Shown here one piece after another: positions 62,296-64,000 of a stretch of DNA of 64,000 bases. Positions within the stretch are counted from its first letter, which is position 1. Each line of letters opens with the position of its first letter. Origin of the DNA: an uncultured Psychroserpens sp. (GTDB lineage: Bacteria; Bacteroidota; Bacteroidia; Flavobacteriales; Flavobacteriaceae); contig NZ_CANLNS010000002.1 of NCBI RefSeq assembly GCF_947492715.1, forward strand, positions 434,001 through 498,000. Reading direction: 5' to 3'. The position numbers and the translations under genes are program-made. The notes under the pieces are model-generated. The model saw only the letters and a program-made list of their open reading frames with translations, was not told the DNA's origin and did not search any database.

Positions 62296-63747
62296 ATGAA
62301 AAATATACTACTATTATTTTTACTGCTGTCCCTTTTAGCTTGTCAAGAAGAACAGAAAAACAGCATTACAGAGATTTCAATTGCTAAAAATGAAACCATT
62401 GAAAAAAGAAATGAAGTTGTTATTAGTGTAAATGATACGATAAGCTCATTTTTTATAAATCTTTTTGTTGATGACCTGCAAGACAAACCTGATATGTTGT
62501 ATCTAGGAAAAAAAGAGCAGAAAACATCGGTTGTTATTCCAACTCAAAATGCAATCAGGATAATAGGTGGTGATCCATTTATTTCACTTTTTTATGAACT
62601 AAAACTTCAAAAAGGAGATAGCCTGCTCATTGATGTGCTAGATATATCCATTAACAAGTCCACAAAAGCAAAGTACCCTGTTTTCAGTATATCGAATAGT
62701 GATAAAACATGGAGCGAAATCAATTTTGATTATTTATTATACACTTACAACATTGAGAAGAGTGCAATAGTAGTAGATGATGGGCAAAACTTTCGAAACA
62801 ATAGTTATGATTACGATAAAATTTATCAAAATGCAATCAAACTATTAGATAGCTTAAAGGCAAGTAATAGTATTTCGAATGCGTTTCACTCAACAAATAA
62901 AATCAATCAAAAATTGAAATTTGCCACCTCAAAACTAAGAGAAGCGAGGTATCATAAAACAGAAATCGATATTGATGACTTAGGTGTTGAACTCAACAAT
63001 GAAGCCTTATTTACTAACATAAATTACATCGGGTTTTTAAGAGCGTTAATTCTCTATAAATATTTCAATAAAAACAAAAGAGTTTTAAATTCTGTTCTAT
63101 TCGACTTCATTGCCAACAATGAAACCTTTTTAAGGAACGACACTAAGAACGTTATGTTGGATGCTTACCTCAAGAGTATTTTTTTCATTGAGAAATCAAA
63201 ATTTAAAAAGTATCTAAAAACGTTCAATACTATAAACACAAATGAAGAACTAAAAAACAAATGGAAGGATGTACTACATAAACAAGAACTAAACACCGAT
63301 AAGCTCAACAAAACAGATAGAAATATTGGTGTTTTAACCAATCTTGTGAATGAAAATGAATTAACTTTTGAAGAGGTTCTTTTAAATTATAAAGGCAAGG
63401 TAGTTCTTGTTGATTTCTGGGCAAGTTGGTGTTCGCCCTGCCGAAAAGAAATGCCTTATTTAAAAGATTTAAAATCAAAGTTTGATGAAGATAAACTTAA
63501 AATCATTGAGATTTCAATTGACAAAGATTATGCGGCTTGGGTAAGAGCATCCGAATTAGAAAATCTTTCAAAAGAAAAAGATAATTATATCATTTCAAAT
63601 TGGGAAAAATCGAGTCTATACAAGACCTATAAAATTAAGACCATTCCAAGGTACTTGCTTTTTGGAAAAGATGGAAAAATAATTAATGACAATGCACCAA
63701 GGCCAAGCGAAACAGAACTTATAAAATTAATAAAGACCAGCTTATAA
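62296..63747 (+). CDS. TlpA-like thioredoxin-domain lipoprotein
   Basis: About 483 residues. Lipoprotein signal (LLSLLACQEEQ), a long N-terminal region of about 330 residues of unknown fold, and a C-terminal redoxin domain with VVLVDFWASWCSPCRKEM (Cys379 and Cys382) and TIPRYLLFGKDGK. It is probably a periplasmic thiol-disulfide oxidoreductase of the Bacteroidota kind. The open frame starts earlier at a TTG, two bases past the previous stop, but the lipoprotein signal starts at MKNILLLF. Probably co-transcribed with the serine hydrolase gene. Confidence 0.88.
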   Translation: MKNILLLFLLLSLLACQEEQKNSITEISIAKNETIEKRNEVVISVNDTISSFFINLFVDDLQDKPDMLYLGKKEQKTSVVIPTQNAIRIIGGDPFISLFYELKLQKGDSLLIDVLDISINKSTKAKYPVFSISNSDKTWSEINFDYLLYTYNIEKSAIVVDDGQNFRNNSYDYDKIYQNAIKLLDSLKASNSISNAFHSTNKINQKLKFATSKLREARYHKTEIDIDDLGVELNNEALFTNINYIGFLRALILYKYFNKNKRVLNSVLFDFIANNETFLRNDTKNVMLDAYLKSIFFIEKSKFKKYLKTFNTINTNEELKNKWKDVLHKQELNTDKLNKTDRNIGVLTNLVNENELTFEEVLLNYKGKVVLVDFWASWCSPCRKEMPYLKDLKSKFDEDKLKIIEISIDKDYAAWVRASELENLSKEKDNYIISNWEKSSLYKTYKIKTIPRYLLFGKDGKIINDNAPRPSETELIKLIKTSL

Positions 63748-63901
63748 GACAATATCCCGTATTAATACCTGAAATACAATCGAGTAATTCTGCGCTAAAA
63801 TGATATAAGACAATTTCATTTATTGAAGTTAATTAATAAACAACGGCAGATTCTGAAAAGCCAATTCAACAGAGTAAGAACATTATTTAATTCAAGTCAA
63901 A

Positions 63902-64000
63902 ATGAAAACAGTTCAGATTAAAATTTCTTCAGAAGAGCTTGCTAGTCTAAAAGGAAATGGCTACAAGCTATGTTTTGCTAAGAAAGTAGGAGATAATTCA
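63902..64000 (+). CDS. hypothetical protein, 5' end only
   Basis: Thirty-three codons from ATG 63902 run open to the window edge (MKTVQIKISSEELASLKGNG, then YKLCFAKKVGDNS). The start is hydrophilic without a signal peptide. Too short to name; the C-terminus lies outside the window. Confidence 0.55.
   Translation, partial: MKTVQIKISSEELASLKGNGYKLCFAKKVGDNS

Noticed and set aside
1-64000. tRNA, rRNA, IS elements, prophage and toxin-antitoxin genes
   Set aside because: I looked through the spacers and found no convincing tRNA cloverleaf, no transposase or integrase frame and no paired toxin-antitoxin genes; a covariance search would be needed to exclude small RNAs.

Overview
The window is from a low-GC marine-type member of the Flavobacteriaceae (phylum Bacteroidota). 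The signs are two proteins with type IX secretion (T9SS) C-terminal sorting domains, a menaquinone gene set, a family-typical DUF2853 protein, a tricorn-like S41 peptidase, frequent short lipoprotein signals, and several upstream boxes that fit the Bacteroidota promoter form TTG-N~19-TANNTTTG. I see no tRNA, rRNA, CRISPR array, prophage, plasmid gene or insertion sequence.

Layout. (1) 0.07-15.7 kb is mostly core metabolism: an outer-membrane-type DUF2490 protein, a di-iron hydroxylase with an SDR enzyme, and a dispersed menaquinone locus on the minus strand (hotdog thioesterase-menF, menD, menB, menA). The locus is interrupted by a tricorn-type protease, a CvfB RNA-binding protein and small proteins, and menC and menE are not in the window. 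(2) 15.8-22.7 kb is one 2309-residue secreted repeat protein whose centre is a highly homogenised tandem array with a nested 828-bp higher-order repeat. (3) 23-38 kb holds an ECF42-type sigma factor with its YCII partner, an AraC/GyrI regulator, nitronate monooxygenase, an RlmI-like methyltransferase, dnaK, a Crp/Fnr regulator, L-serine ammonia-lyase, a panB-cupin-RluA group and a histidine kinase with a membrane partner. (4) 37.4-42.1 kb is a tight operon: DUF2891 lipoprotein, NRAMP-like transporter, then 5-oxoprolinase pxpA-pxpB-pxpC. The transporter lacks the NRAMP metal-binding residues, so a role in 5-oxoproline uptake is more likely than metal uptake. (5) 42-64 kb is an accessory region of mostly single genes, many secreted or membrane-anchored hydrolases (phospholipase A, alkaline phosphatase, esterases, two serine hydrolases, an S41 peptidase, a TlpA-like thioredoxin). 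These are separated by 100-350 bp spacers, several of which carry copies of one degenerate intergenic element. The region also holds a lipoprotein with an apparent aerolysin-like pore-forming domain next to a T9SS cargo gene.

Regulation can be read directly at several places. Two identical 14-bp BlaI/MecI-type dyads lie over the -33 and -7 boxes of a serine hydrolase gene. A 24-bp perfect palindrome overlaps the -7 box of a marR-S41 peptidase pair. A cluster of TGACA/TGTCA sites lies between dnaK and the Crp/Fnr gene. A hairpin abuts the start codon of an ornithine-cyclodeaminase-like/aminotransferase pair. The best candidates for undescribed biology are the aerolysin-like lipoprotein/T9SS pair, the metal-site-less NRAMP in the 5-oxoprolinase operon, the nested repeat protein, and the family of cassette-like intergenic elements.
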